Both the position numbers and the translations under genes were made by a program. DNA of 64,000 nt from positions 1,612,001 to 1,676,000 of the forward strand of contig DAJPGJ010000001.1 of the NCBI GenBank assembly GCA_025992705.1. The letters are read 5' to 3'. Numbering within the stretch: position 1 is the first letter of the stretch; the number at the start of each line of letters is the position of its first letter. The notes under the pieces were generated by a model that saw nothing but the letters and a program-made list of their open reading frames with translations, was not told the origin of the DNA and searched no databases. The DNA comes from Coriobacteriaceae bacterium (GTDB lineage Bacteria > Actinomycetota > Coriobacteriia > Coriobacteriales > QAMH01). Shown here piece by piece: positions 1 to 9,664 of the stretch.

Positions 1-517
1 GCATCCCCTCGTCATCCGGGAAGTCTTCTTCGATCCGCTTGGAGACCTGCTCGGGCGACCATCTGCTGGCAAGCATCTGCAGCACATAGGCCCTAAGGGG
101 GCCTCGGGCATCGAGCTTGCGGGGTTTTGGCCTTTTCGCCTTCTTCCTCGCATCAAGCTGGGCGTGCCTCGGATCGTAGGGTCCTTGCACCCGAGAAAGC
201 TCGCGAGCGACGGTCGTCCTGCTGATGTTCATTTTATCGGCAATCTCTTGGTTGGTGCGCCCGACATCGAGAAGGGCCGCGATAAAGCAGCGGTCCTCGT
301 ATGTCAGGCGCTGCTTGGGCGATGTTCTTGCGCTCGGGGTCGGGCAGCTCGCGGCGTCCATTGTAAGCACCATCCGATCCGGAGGGCGGTCCATTCGGCT
401 CCACTTGAAAACGGCACCACGCCCGATTCCGGTCCGCCTTGCGCACTCCCTGATCGAATCACCCGCGCGAAGCCTCTCTTTGACCGCCGTCCAATCATCG
501 ATAGAGTATTTAGCCAT
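1..517 (-). CDS. IS30-family transposase, N-terminal part (cut by window edge)
   Basis: The frame is open from an ATG at 517 to base 1, giving 172 residues without a stop; the C-terminal catalytic part lies outside the window. The N-terminus (starting MAKYSIDDW) contains a helix-turn-helix of the SIRECARRTGIGRGAVFKWS type. A second follows, LTYEDRCFIAALL then NQEIADKMNISRTTVARELS, which is the hallmark of the IS30 transposase DNA-binding region. After it comes a basic stretch and the RWSPEQVSKRI block, which IS30 proteins carry ahead of the DDE domain. IS30 enzymes cut and join the ends of their own element through circular intermediates. The start is backed by the two N-terminal HTH segments being in frame. 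Whether the rest is intact cannot be seen. Family assignment is confident; the IS name is not known. Confidence 0.88.
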   Translation of the reverse strand, partial: MAKYSIDDWTAVKERLRAGDSIRECARRTGIGRGAVFKWSRMDRPPDRMVLTMDAASCPTPSARTSPKQRLTYEDRCFIAALLDVGRTNQEIADKMNISRTTVARELSRVQGPYDPRHAQLDARKKAKRPKPRKLDARGPLRAYVLQMLASRWSPEQVSKRIEEDFPDDEGM

Positions 518-558
518 TGCACCACATCCTTTCCATGCGTGCAATGACCGCTAGAATC

Positions 559-596
559 CGCCCCGTCCCCCTGTCACCTCCCCGTCCCCATGTCAC
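559..596. repeat. Tandem 19-bp repeat at the outer end of the IS30-type element
   Basis: Two adjacent 19-bp units (559-577 and 578-596) are identical at 17 of 19 positions. On the minus strand each reads GTGACA, then G-rich sequence with GGGGACGGGG. They lie just upstream of the transposase start, where the terminal inverted repeat of an IS30 element is expected. They are probably transposase binding sites and the element end. The other terminus is off the window, so the inverted-repeat match cannot be checked here. Confidence 0.6.
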
Positions 597-1785
597 GAAT
601 CCTCTCAGTTCATGCTGTTAAATCTTGCTCAATCATACAATTCAATGGGTATGATTATACATGTGAGCAGGTATAACGATATTTTCGGTGCATAGAAAAC
701 AGGACAAATTATGCGCGTAGGCACGCCGCGGAAGCATTGCCGAGCGTGCGCGTTCTTCGGCTGATATTCCTCTGACCGGCATGAACGGATGCAGCATTTG
801 CCATTTGGGTAGGATTTTCCCTGATAAACCACAATCAATGGAGGAGGAAAGTGCTCTTGCGCAAATGGTGGCCTACTGGGGCCAAGATAATCCGTATTAT
901 GGACAGCCGATGGCAAGATACTAGGTACCTCATTGCATGAAAATGCATGTGACCTTGGAATATGACGCTCTGAGCAGGTGCTTTTAAAGGCTTTTGAATA
1001 GGTAATATGATGCCTGTATATTCCTAACATAGACAATTGCTGGGGAGGATGAATTCTCCTCCCTCCCCATAGTGGCCAGGTGGGGAGAATAAGCCTGTCT
1101 TTGACCGCATTTCAGACAGATTAAGGACAAGCGCGACCAAGAAGAAATGTGATTCTACCCACGAAACGAGTAGTTTGGCTAGATTTTATGTCTAATTATA
1201 GAATCCAGGGACTGTCCCCTTCTTTCCGCTCGGGGTGCAAAATCACTCCCTGGATCCCCAAAAGGCCATTGGTTGCCCATGAGTCTTATGCGGCGAAAAG
1301 AGAGTTTTGAAGGTCTTGAAGGCAGTTGCTAGCACCTTGAGAAGGCATCTGGTTGCTATACACGTTGTCCTGGGATGATATACGCTAGCAGACGAGCATC
1401 ACCGCCCTCCTGGAGCCGGTTTCTCGTCTGCGCGAAGGGGTCTCCCCCCACCTTCTTTTGTACGAGGATTTCGCGCCAAAAACACGCCGAACAACCCTCG
1501 ATCCTGCATGACGACGATCTTGCGCGCGACTGCGTTGAGGCTATGTTGAGTTGTGCAGAGAACCCGTTAAATCCTCGTCACAACCTGCATGCAAGTCGCC
1601 GTCATGCAGAGTGCATCAAAATGCCTGTATTAGACACTTTTATTGCATCTGGGTAGGATAATACACTTTTTCAAGCAAAAATCAAGTGGAATTTGTATGG
1701 TATTCAAGCCCATATTATGATTTGTGGGGCAAGAGCGTATTTCTGCTCTATCATCCTGCCCAAGCGAGGAAAAGCCTGACAGGAA
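597..1785. other. Gene-free AT-rich interval
   Basis: No reading frame here resembles a protein: the longest (minus strand, about 629-1036) has no recognisable motif, no good ribosome binding site and erratic composition. A hairpin of G-rich and C-rich arms lies at 1041-1069 (GGGGAGGA pairing with TCCTCC and TCCCC). A GGGACTGTCCCC palindrome lies near 1208-1219. Otherwise I see nothing to annotate. Confidence 0.5.
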
Positions 1786-2293
1786 CTAGGACAAGGGCAA
1801 TATCCACAGCCCCAGAATGCCCCCGAACACGGCCACGAGCGCCCCCACGATGACATCCCTGGGGGTAATGCACTCCCCCGACAACGCGTATGATCGCCAT
1901 GACCACACCGCCCACCAGCAAAGCAATACCAAGCGGTGGACAGTATGCTAGCCAGCACGTGGCAATCATGAACACTGAGAAGATGTGTCTGCTGGGAAAG
2001 GATTTGCCCTGGGTGTCCTTGTGCATGAGCGGGGTCAATCGCGAGGGCTTCATAGGGGCGTGGCGCATTGTAGAGGACGCCTGAACACGCTCAATCCGAT
2101 GAAGAGCACCGCTGGAACCAGAATCTCCTTTAGCAGCAAGGATGGGTCATGCAGGGCCACGAGTATCAACAGCATAGGATAGAGGAGGTAGCAGAGCCAC
2201 TTGAGTCCGTCGTTGACCAGCACCAACGCCCGCAACGCTGCGGGATTGTCACGAAATGGACGCGACAAGGGCCGTATATTGCTCGGCGTTCAT
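1786..2293 (-). pseudogene. PAP2-family phosphatase remnant with several frameshifts
   Basis: The fragments fit a small membrane phosphatase of the type 2 phosphatidic acid phosphatase family when read across frame changes. An ATG at 2293 follows a good Shine-Dalgarno (AGGGGAGG) and begins MNAEQYTALVAS. The frame then shifts to RPFRDNPAALRALVLVNDGLK and a membrane segment, then to VLYNAPRPYEALAIDP. It shifts again to KDTQGKSFPSRH, the PAP2 active-site block, and GVHYP, and last to RDVIVGALVAVFGG. The stop is at 1786. At least four shifts are needed, two next to C runs (about 2035 and 1862). It follows the LOG gene by 12 nt, so it was the last gene of that operon. It is either a decaying gene or carries sequencing errors; the count of shifts favours decay. 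Confidence 0.75.
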
Positions 2294-2305
2294 GACGCGC
2301 CTCCC

Positions 2306-2845
2306 CTACTCCAAAGTGGCAATCATGCGCACAAGCTCGTCTGCCGAGTCTGCGACCTTGAGATACGAACGCATCTCTGGCGTCATGAAGCCATGCAGGA
2401 GCATGCGATCAAATAAGGCGATGAGCTCGTCATAGTATCCATTGCTGTTGAGTAGATACAGATAACCAGGCGGTGTGCCTAATTTAACAAGGGACATGAT
2501 CTCCGATAATTCCTCGAGCGTGCCCGGGCCTCCTGGCAGAGCAATGAAAACCTCGCCGAGTTCGATCATCGTGGCCTTGCGTTGCGCCATGGTTTCGACG
2601 CGAATGAGCTGCGTCAGACGACCAGACGGCGGCTCGCGATCGGAAAGTATGTCGGGCAAGATGCCAATGACCTCGCCTCCCGCATCAAGCACGGCACCCG
2701 CAATGAGCCCCATGAGGCCGACACTCGTACCCCCATATATTAGTGTGTGATGATGCGCGCCGATCCAGGATCCAAGAGTCTGCGTCTCTCGAGCAAAGGC
2801 CTCGTCCTCGCCAAATGATGAGGCACAATAGACCGTAATGTTCAC
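2306..2845 (-). CDS. LOG-family nucleoside monophosphate phosphoribohydrolase
   Basis: This 179-residue Rossmann-fold protein carries the family signature GGPGTLEE (within ALPGGPGTLEELSE) and the upstream YGGTSVGLMGLIA block of LOG/YvdD proteins, once called lysine decarboxylases. Characterised members cleave N6-modified AMP to free base and ribose 5-phosphate; bacterial members probably act on AMP-like or damaged nucleotides. The start is a GTG at 2845, only 2 nt after the stop of the upstream lipoprotein gene, so the two are probably co-transcribed. The length is typical. The exact substrate cannot be told from sequence. Confidence 0.88.
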   Translation of the reverse strand: MNITVYCASSFGEDEAFARETQTLGSWIGAHHHTLIYGGTSVGLMGLIAGAVLDAGGEVIGILPDILSDREPPSGRLTQLIRVETMAQRKATMIELGEVFIALPGGPGTLEELSEIMSLVKLGTPPGYLYLLNSNGYYDELIALFDRMLLHGFMTPEMRSYLKVADSADELVRMIATLE

Positions 2846-2847
2846 GT

Positions 2848-3240
2848 CTACTCCTGCTTCGTGCAGGTCATGGTCTGGCCACCTTCTTCAAAGGTGAGCG
2901 CCCCGTCTGAAAGCGTGGCAGGTATCTCTTCGTAGCCCTCGAAGTCGATAACGCAGGTATCCTCCCCCGTCGGCTTCCAAGTGCCCGAAAGCGTCGTCTG
3001 GTTGGCAAGATCGAAGCTGGCCTGATCATCCTCATCGGAAAGCGTAAGGGTGAGGTACTTCTCTGCGGAAGCAAGCTGCTCGATTGTGGAGGTGAGCTCA
3101 GCACCCGAACTATCCGTCATTGCCGTGACACGCCAAGTACCCACGAAGTTGGGCTTGTAGTCAGGGCCACAAGCGACAAGTGCAAGGCACAGAAGGGATA
3201 GGCACAGCGCACTAATAAGACAAGGTATGAGTTTTTTCAT
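2848..3240 (-). CDS. Small secreted lipoprotein of unknown function
   Basis: This 130-residue protein begins MKKLIPCLISALCLSLLC and has a lipobox ending LALVAC-G, so it should be cleaved and lipid-anchored on the outer face of the membrane. The mature part starts GPDYKPNFVGTWRVTAM. It resembles small beta-rich lipoproteins in which a GTW motif occurs twice (GTWRV and SGTWKP). I chose the ATG at 3240 because an upstream in-frame extension to 3366 would bury the signal peptide, and a GAGGA lies upstream of 3240. It heads a three-gene minus-strand operon with the LOG protein and the PAP2 remnant. No function is recognised. Confidence 0.75.
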   Translation of the reverse strand: MKKLIPCLISALCLSLLCLALVACGPDYKPNFVGTWRVTAMTDSSGAELTSTIEQLASAEKYLTLTLSDEDDQASFDLANQTTLSGTWKPTGEDTCVIDFEGYEEIPATLSDGALTFEEGGQTMTCTKQE

Positions 3241-5463
3241 CTCGTTCACATCCTCGATGACAGGGTGAATCACGCATCGAACGACCTTAATGATACCTGA
3301 ACACGCAGTAAAGACAGAAGTTTGCGTGCGAAGAACAAGGCAAAGCGCACAAGAAGGACTCATCACCGCAGGTACCTAGCACAGGTCTTGCGTTTGGGAA
3401 AGGCGATATCCCATATTTTGAGGTTTATATAGGACGGAAATATATTTGTGGGTAAGATGTGAAAATGCTGTGAATGAACAAGATTTTGGAGGAAACACAG
3501 TATGAATAGAAAGGATCAAAACACCATTTGACCTGCGCTTTTATAGAAGGCTAATTATTGTCTTAGTCTTTTATTACTAATATGTCTAAGTTATTTAAAA
3601 GCTTGCGTTTCCTGGTTATATGCGTATAATTCGTCCGTAATACGTCACGGAACTGGTTAAACATAGTAATGGGCAACCAAAACACCGGCAAACAACCAGT
3701 TCCTCCGACAGTGTTTTGATCTCACCATCAAGACACTCGGCGTATGAAAACGAAGCAAGAAATGTACCAAGAACGAGAAACAGAGCACGAACGAACGATT
3801 CACAACTGAAGAGCTATCCAGGAGGGGACTTGGTTATAGCGTTAGGCTATACGTTGCCTAGCTATGCTATTCCCTATGCTATACAAGGTCAGAGCCTGGT
3901 TTCACTGGATCGAATAGCCATTCGATAGAAGCCAGATAGTAAACCAGGTATCTTGCTTTACGGGATTTGACGCAGTGCTTTACAGCAGTGCTATCTTGCT
4001 ATGCCTGTATAGCAACTTTCCTGCTATCAGGGCGATTTTTGCTAGCACTGACCATGTTACCCACTCTTAAATTTTGACTAGGATTTAAGGGCATTTTGGT
4101 CGTTTCTTAGCATATTGCGGTAATTAAGCATTAATGTGGTCATTTCGTAGGATTAATGACTAAGATTATTTTGCAAGACTTTCCCTACCTGGACATAAAT
4201 TTATATTTGGGTATCATGCCTAAATAGAAATTTTCATAGATCTGCGCTGCTTCGAAGCATTTCTTTTCCTCTTCAGCTTCGGGGTTCCTGCCACAGCAGC
4301 GGTTGGTACCTGTATGAGGGGCGCTTCTGGAGTTCAAGTTGGAGCATTTTGACACCGAAATTAGGCGATATACCCGTAGAACGCAATATTTTGGCGTCTA
4401 AGGGCCGATAAGGTTTTTTGCATGCCGAGTACCACCTTAAAGGCCAGAATCGTTTTAAGAGGCACTAGAACGCGTTGTTTTTGACCTGCGATATCAGGAA
4501 AAAGTGCCTGGTTGAGCTCGGAAAAAGAAAAAACAGGAGAAATTGTGCTATACGCCCAGTTTCTCTAGAAAATAATTTGAAGATCATCCAGGGCTCAGGC
4601 TATCAACAAAACCTGCCCCTGTTGGAACCCTGTATATCTTGAAAACAGGTTCCTACGGGAAACTTAGCCATAATTCACAAGAAGGGGAACTTCGTATAGG
4701 AGCCGTGAATAAATTTCCCATTCAGTAATTTCTAACAGGGTTTCTGATGCCTCTTTTTACGAGAATCTTCTACTTGTTCCTTTGGAATTTGATTTATTTA
4801 ACTGGTGCCTGTGTAAAGGAAATGCGGCCTGACCAGGACACCGGTACTGCATGTCATGCCCGTACCAGCTCAGAGAAGAGACAAGGTCACGATACGTATC
4901 TCCAGAAAGGTGGAGATAGTAATTTTCCACAGGCATAGGTAGATTACACTTGCATGGAGGCATACAGGAGGCTTGCCCCGTATGAGCAAACGCGGGCTTT
5001 CCTCTCAATTCAATATGGTGCCTGTTAATATGATGCGAGCAAATGAAAACGTGAGGCCCGCTAAATACGTGCATGCTTAACGGGTACCCCATTGTTCAGC
5101 ATGACTTAGACAATAGATGAGATTGCTTTTGATAACAACCCAAAGGGCATCCTGCATAAAATCACAGCGGTACCGTCTAATAGAGGATGTAAAGCTTTGA
5201 ATTGAGGGCGATGTACAAGGGGACCAGTTGTCTTTTGAGACGCTCTGCGCTATCTTAAAGTTGACGAAGCCAACACTATATACAGGTTCCGTATAGTGTG
5301 ATGTTTTAAAGCGCTCTCATGATGTCTTTTCGTTATAGGTACCAGCTAAATATGTTGCTCAAATTACCTATACAGTACAAATATACAGGCAAAATAGACA
5401 TTGTATGCAATATATTGCTTTTTCATGCGACCATTTTGGGTTGAATACGCAATCTATTACTTA
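3241..5463. other. Large AT-rich gene-free interval (2.2 kb)
   Basis: The composition is clearly lower in GC than the flanking genes, and no frame looks like a protein. Items seen: a cluster of GCTAT/ATAGC words at about 3836-4025; TTGACCTGC at 3528-3536 and 4482-4490; an AACGCGT-GTTTTTG-GATATC element at 4469-4495 with a relative at 33942-33967; and a perfect 12-bp palindrome GCAATATATTGC at 5407-5418 followed by T residues. Several other gaps in the window share this style. Confidence 0.5.
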
Positions 5464-7143
5464 TTAGTCTCTCGTCAGTTTTCGATAGACACGATGCGGG
5501 CGAGAGGCCACTTCTCCCAAACGCTCGACACGATTCTTCTGGTACGAGTCGAAGTTACCCTCGAACCAGTGCCAGTGCCCAGGATTCTCCTCGGTTCCTT
5601 CCCAGGCAAGGATGTGCGTCGCAATCCTATCGAGGAACCAGCGGTCGTGACTTGTGATGACTGCACAGCCAGAGAACGCAAGCAGCGCTTCCTCAAGGCT
5701 CGCGAGCGTCTCGGTATCGAGATCGTTTGTTGGCTCATCGAGCAGGAGGAGATTACCTCCCTGCTTGAGTGTGAGCGCGAGGTTAAGGCGGTTGCGCTCT
5801 CCACCCGAGAGCACACCTGCAGGCTTGCTCTGGTCCTGGCCCTTGAAACCGAAGCCTGCCACGTATGCGCGACTCGGCACTTCGGTCTCGCCCACCTGAA
5901 TGATATCGAGGCCGTCCGAAACAACTTCCCACAATGATTTGTCCGCATCGATACCAGCGCGGTTCTGATCCACGTAGGCAATCTTGACGGTCTCGCCGAT
6001 GTCAAGCGTGCCTGCACTTGGCTCTTCAAGACCGACAATGCACTTGAAGAGCGTGGTCTTGCCCACACCGTTGGGGCCGATGATGCCCACGATACCGTTG
6101 CGCGGCAGCTCGAAGGAGAGATCGTCGATGAGCACACGGTCCCCGAAGGATTTGCTGAGGTGGTCCGCAACGAGCACCTTGTTGCCCAATCGTGGACCAG
6201 GGGGGATGTGAATATCGGTGAAGTCAACCTTCTTCATCGAGCGTGCCTCGGCATCCATCTGCTCGTAGCGCTCAAGACGGGCCTTGCTCTTGGCCTGTCG
6301 CGCCTTGGGGCTCGAGCGCACCCACTCGAGCTCGCGTTCGAGCTTCTTTGCGAGCTTGGCTTCCTGCTGGCCCTGCGCTTCTAAACGCGCGGCCTTGGTC
6401 TCGAGGTACGTGGAGTAATTGCCCTTGTATGGATATAGATGACCGCGATCAACCTCGCAGATCCACTCCGCAACGTTATCGAGGAAGTATCGGTCATGCG
6501 TCACGGCAAGCACGGCGCCCTCGTAACGTTTCAGGAACTGCTCGAGCCAGAGCACGGATTCTGCGTCAAGGTGGTTTGTCGGCTCATCGAGCAGCAATAG
6601 ATCGGGAGCTTCTAGCAGGAGCCTGCAAAGTGCAACACGCCTTCGCTCGCCACCCGAGAGCACTTCAACAGGTGCCTCTGGATCAGGCAGCTGCAACGCG
6701 TCCATAGCTTGCGTTAGTTGGCTGTCGAGATCCCATCCATCGCCTGCATCAATCTCGTCCTGGAGCCGTCCCATCTCCTCCATGAGAGCATCGAAATCGG
6801 CATCGGGGTCGGCCATCTCGGCGGAAACTTCGTTGAAGCGCTCGATCTTGGCGAGCATGTCCCCGAAGGCGAGGCGCACGTTCTCGATCACGGTCTTGTC
6901 TTCCTCAAGTTCTGGCTCCTGTTGAAGTATGCCGACGGTGAAGCCGGGCGTGAGACGGGCCTCACCATTACTCACGTCCTCGAGACCCGCCATGATCTTG
7001 AGGAGGGTCGACTTGCCCATTCCGTTGGGTCCAACGACGCCTATCTTGGCCCCTGGGTAAAAACTCAAAGTCACTTCGTCCAAAATGACCTTGTTTCCAT
7101 GTGCCTTGCGTGCATCGTGCATCTGGTAGATGAACTCGGGCAT
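5464..7143 (-). CDS. ettA: Energy-dependent translational throttle protein EttA (ABC-F ATPase)
   Basis: This 559-residue soluble protein has two ABC ATPase domains and no membrane segments. Domain 1 has Walker A GPNGMGKST, signature LSGGERRRVALCRLL and Walker B LLLLDEPTNHLDAESV. Domain 2 has GPNGVGKTT, LSGGERNRLNLALTL and LLLLDEPTNDLD. The arm between Walker A and the signature of domain 1, and the linker WVRSSPKARQAKSKARLERY, match EttA rather than resistance-type ABC-F proteins. EttA binds the ribosomal E site and couples the first elongation step to the ATP/ADP ratio. The ATG at 7143 has a GAGGAAGGGA ribosome site. It is a single-gene unit, divergent from the lipoprotein at 7524. Confidence 0.95.
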   Translation of the reverse strand: MPEFIYQMHDARKAHGNKVILDEVTLSFYPGAKIGVVGPNGMGKSTLLKIMAGLEDVSNGEARLTPGFTVGILQQEPELEEDKTVIENVRLAFGDMLAKIERFNEVSAEMADPDADFDALMEEMGRLQDEIDAGDGWDLDSQLTQAMDALQLPDPEAPVEVLSGGERRRVALCRLLLEAPDLLLLDEPTNHLDAESVLWLEQFLKRYEGAVLAVTHDRYFLDNVAEWICEVDRGHLYPYKGNYSTYLETKAARLEAQGQQEAKLAKKLERELEWVRSSPKARQAKSKARLERYEQMDAEARSMKKVDFTDIHIPPGPRLGNKVLVADHLSKSFGDRVLIDDLSFELPRNGIVGIIGPNGVGKTTLFKCIVGLEEPSAGTLDIGETVKIAYVDQNRAGIDADKSLWEVVSDGLDIIQVGETEVPSRAYVAGFGFKGQDQSKPAGVLSGGERNRLNLALTLKQGGNLLLLDEPTNDLDTETLASLEEALLAFSGCAVITSHDRWFLDRIATHILAWEGTEENPGHWHWFEGNFDSYQKNRVERLGEVASRPHRVYRKLTRD

Positions 7144-7249
7144 GAGCGTCCCTTCCTCGCGTTGACGTGCATGTAAGCTAGTTCTTCCTATTGTCTCACA
7201 CCCAGCCGCAATGGCATCCGAGGGCTTGTCCCCTTATCGCCACCGCCAT

Positions 7250-7298
7250 TGTCATCTCGACCGGAGGTGCCGCCAGGCACCGGAGTGGAGAGATCTCT
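7250..7298 (+). repeat. Dispersed TGTCATYTCGA...GAGAGATCTC repeat, copy 1
   Basis: This copy starts TTGTCATCTCGACCGGAG and ends GTGGAGAGATCTC; it is a diverged member of the family seen six more times in the window. It is bracketed by near-identical words TGTCCCCTTATNGCCACCG at about 7228 and 7313, which could be remnants of an insertion or a second small repeat. It sits in the divergent promoter region between ettA and the lipoprotein gene. Confidence 0.65.
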
Positions 7299-7479
7299 GC
7301 GACTCCTGGGGGTCTGTCCCCTTATAGCCACCGGCCCACGGGAACCACCCTGACCGTTGGGCCCTGGCATATACGCCGCTTGGCGGATTCTGCACTGCAG
7401 ACGCGCCAAACCCTATCTTGCTCCTCCCCCGTCAGCCGAGACGTTGCAGGCGTGTCACGGATACGTCACGCGCGTCTTT

Positions 7480-7503
7480 TATAATGCTCGATACGTATAC
7501 GTA
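7480..7503 (+). promoter_or_regulatory. Probable promoter -10 with a 12-bp palindrome at the start site
   Basis: A consensus TATAAT lies at 7480-7485. A perfect palindrome TACGTATACGTA follows at 7492-7503, about where transcription would start, 20 bp before the GTG of the lipoprotein gene. No good -35 is visible at the usual spacing. The palindrome could be an operator controlling the lipoprotein and perhaps the pilus genes behind it. Confidence 0.45.
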
Positions 7504-7523
7504 ATTCGAGTTCGGGAGCGTCC

Positions 7524-8534
7524 GTGCAGCGTCAATGCGCGCATATCACAAGGGTCATCGCGGTGGGCACTGCCATGCTCGCGCTCCTCGCCCTCTTCGT
7601 GCTCGCTGCCTGCGGCTGCAGCATCCCGGACGATTCCTCCACGCCAAGCTCCTCCAAGTCCGAAGGCACGAGCAGCGCAACCCAACAGGGCGGCTCGGGC
7701 AGCGGCGAGACCGTCTCGGGTGCCGCTTTCAACCCGCCAGCTTCGGTGCAGAGCGTCTCCTTCGATAGCGGAGCCGCCGTTCAGGGGCCAAATTGCGCAA
7801 TCGACGTCTCGCACGTCTCACAGGGCTACGCCGCCGCCACGGGCGTGAGCAGTGCACGCCTCAAACTGCAGGTCAAGAATGGCGGCAACAGCTACAACTA
7901 CGACATGCCCAATGACGGCACACCCGTCTTCGTGCCCATGAACATGGATAACGGCACCTACACCTTGCGCGTCATGCAAAACACGAGCGGCTCCAACTAC
8001 GTCGAGCTGCTCTCCGCCACCGAGAGCGTCACCTTGGACTCCCCCTTCGAGCCCTACCTGCGTCCCAACGTATTCTGCAGCTTCGACGATGGAAGCGCGG
8101 CCGTGCGCAAGGCGCGCGAGATCACGGCCGGTTGCGCCACGCAAGGCGACGCACTGCGCGCGATCTGCAACTTCATCATCGACAACGTCTCCTACGACAC
8201 CGCCAAAGCCGAGCGTCTCTCGTCTTCGAGCGGCTACGTCCCCGACCCGGACGCCACGTTGTCCTCGATGAGCGGCATCTGCTTCGATTACGCCTCCCTC
8301 GGCGCGGCCATGCTGCGTAGCGTCGGCATCCCGGCGCGCATCGTCACCGGCTACGTCTCGCCCAACGACTTCTACCACGCTTGGATCATGGTCTACATCG
8401 ATGGCACCTGGCACACGGTCCAGTTCTCCGTCAACCCGCGCGAATGGTCGCGCGTCGACCTCACCTTCGCCTCGACCGGCGGCGGCGACTATGTCGGCGA
8501 CGGCGTGGGCTACCAAGACCGCTACGTGTATTAA
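7524..8534 (+). CDS. Lipoprotein with transglutaminase-like domain
   Basis: This 336-residue protein has a signal peptide and lipobox with Cys30 (VLAAC-G), then a Ser/Thr/Gly-rich spacer to about residue 65. The middle domain is beta-rich and unassigned. The C-terminal third is a transglutaminase-like fold: MSGICFDYASLGAAMLRSVGIPARIVTGYV gives the catalytic Cys and following helix, written here as separate motifs GICFDYA and GIPARIV; FYHAWIMVY gives the His. The acidic partner is not certain. Such domains act as cell-wall or surface peptidases or crosslinkers. The GTG at 7524 has a GGGAG six bases upstream. It precedes the pilus genes by 70 bp and may belong to the same transcript. Confidence 0.82.
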   Translation: MQRQCAHITRVIAVGTAMLALLALFVLAACGCSIPDDSSTPSSSKSEGTSSATQQGGSGSGETVSGAAFNPPASVQSVSFDSGAAVQGPNCAIDVSHVSQGYAAATGVSSARLKLQVKNGGNSYNYDMPNDGTPVFVPMNMDNGTYTLRVMQNTSGSNYVELLSATESVTLDSPFEPYLRPNVFCSFDDGSAAVRKAREITAGCATQGDALRAICNFIIDNVSYDTAKAERLSSSSGYVPDPDATLSSMSGICFDYASLGAAMLRSVGIPARIVTGYVSPNDFYHAWIMVYIDGTWHTVQFSVNPREWSRVDLTFASTGGGDYVGDGVGYQDRYVY

Positions 8535-8604
8535 CCGGCTCAACGATAATTGCGAGGATGCACTAGAATGAACGTCACGCTAGACGAGGGATGCGAGGAG
8601 AACA

Positions 8605-9657
8605 ATGGCAGCTAAACTGCTCGAAAGCGGCGCCCTATCCGCCTTCTGCGGAAGCGTCGCGACCATGCTCTCCGCGGGCATGCAGGTCGATGAGGCCGTG
8701 CACCTGCTCGCGGAAAACCGCGAAGGCTCGCGCTTCAGGCAGGTCTGCGACCAGATTTACCGCGGCATCATCGCCGGCGAGTCGCTCTCGGCCTCCATGC
8801 GCGCAACCGGCGCCTTTCCGCAGCATACCGTCGACATGGTCGAGACAGGCGAGAAATCGGGCCGTCTCGAGTCGGTGCTGCGCACCCTCGACGTCTACTA
8901 CAGCGAGGAGGACCGCACCTTCCAGAAGGTCCGCAGCTCAGTGGGCTATCCCGCCGCGCTGCTCTGCATCATGGCCATCATCCTCGCCGTGACCGTCATC
9001 GTCATCCTCCCCGTCTTCACGAACGTCTACGAGAACATGGCCGGCTCGCTCACCGCCGGCTTCTCCGGCATGGGCTTTGCCTCCATCGTCATCGGCTGGG
9101 TTGCCTTCGGCATCACGGTCGTCTGTGCTCTCTTCGCCATCTACCTCGCGATCTCGAGCCGCACGCAGGCAGGCCGAGAGCGCGTCCTGCGTCTCTTCGA
9201 GCATGTCGGCTCCACGAAGCTGGCCATGTACCAACTTGCGCTCTCGCGCTTCACCTCGGCGCTCTCGACGTACCTTGCCGCCGGCATCACGGCCGAGACG
9301 GCCATGCGCCAGGCGATGCAAACGGTACGTCACAAGAAGCTCAGGGCACGTCTCGCACGCACGCTTGCGGCCATGGAGAACCTCGAGAACCCGCGTAGCC
9401 TCGCACAGGCCATCGCGGAAAACGACGTCCTCGACCCGCTCTACGCGCACATGCTCACCGTGGGCGCCCACGCCGGCAGCCTCGACGAGGTGCTCATGAG
9501 CATGTCGACCATGCTCTTCGACGACGCCACGCTTCAACTCGACCGCGCACTCGACCGCATCGAGCCGATGCTCGCCGCGCTGCTCACCATCGCAGTCGGC
9601 GCGACGCTCGTTTCGGTCATGCTCCCGCTCATCGGCATCATGACTTCGATCGGCTAG
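8605..9657 (+). CDS. pilC: Type IV pilus/type II secretion inner-membrane platform protein (PilC/GspF family)
   Basis: The 350 residues hold two GspF domains. The first runs from about 10 to 130 with the AGMQVDEAVHLLAENREG and VDMVETGEKSGRLESVL motifs. The second runs from about 210 to 335 with AGITAETAMRQAMQTV and VGAHAGSLDEVL. Three membrane segments sit at about 110-135, 160-190 and 320-345, as in PilC. PilC is the platform on which extension and retraction motors act. The ATG has a GAGGAG site. It leads a compact run of genes through pilT with overlapping starts and stops, so this is one operon. The assembly ATPase PilB is not in the window. Confidence 0.9.
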   Translation: MAAKLLESGALSAFCGSVATMLSAGMQVDEAVHLLAENREGSRFRQVCDQIYRGIIAGESLSASMRATGAFPQHTVDMVETGEKSGRLESVLRTLDVYYSEEDRTFQKVRSSVGYPAALLCIMAIILAVTVIVILPVFTNVYENMAGSLTAGFSGMGFASIVIGWVAFGITVVCALFAIYLAISSRTQAGRERVLRLFEHVGSTKLAMYQLALSRFTSALSTYLAAGITAETAMRQAMQTVRHKKLRARLARTLAAMENLENPRSLAQAIAENDVLDPLYAHMLTVGAHAGSLDEVLMSMSTMLFDDATLQLDRALDRIEPMLAALLTIAVGATLVSVMLPLIGIMTSIG

Positions 9658-9664
9658 GACGCAG

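Noticed and set aside
629..1036. A 135-codon frame on the minus strand
   Set aside because: It has no motif, no ribosome site and an unusual residue composition, and lies in an AT-rich gap.
5401..5937. A plus-strand frame of 178 codons overlapping ettA
   Set aside because: It is antisense to the end of the ABC-F gene, which has all its motifs on the other strand.
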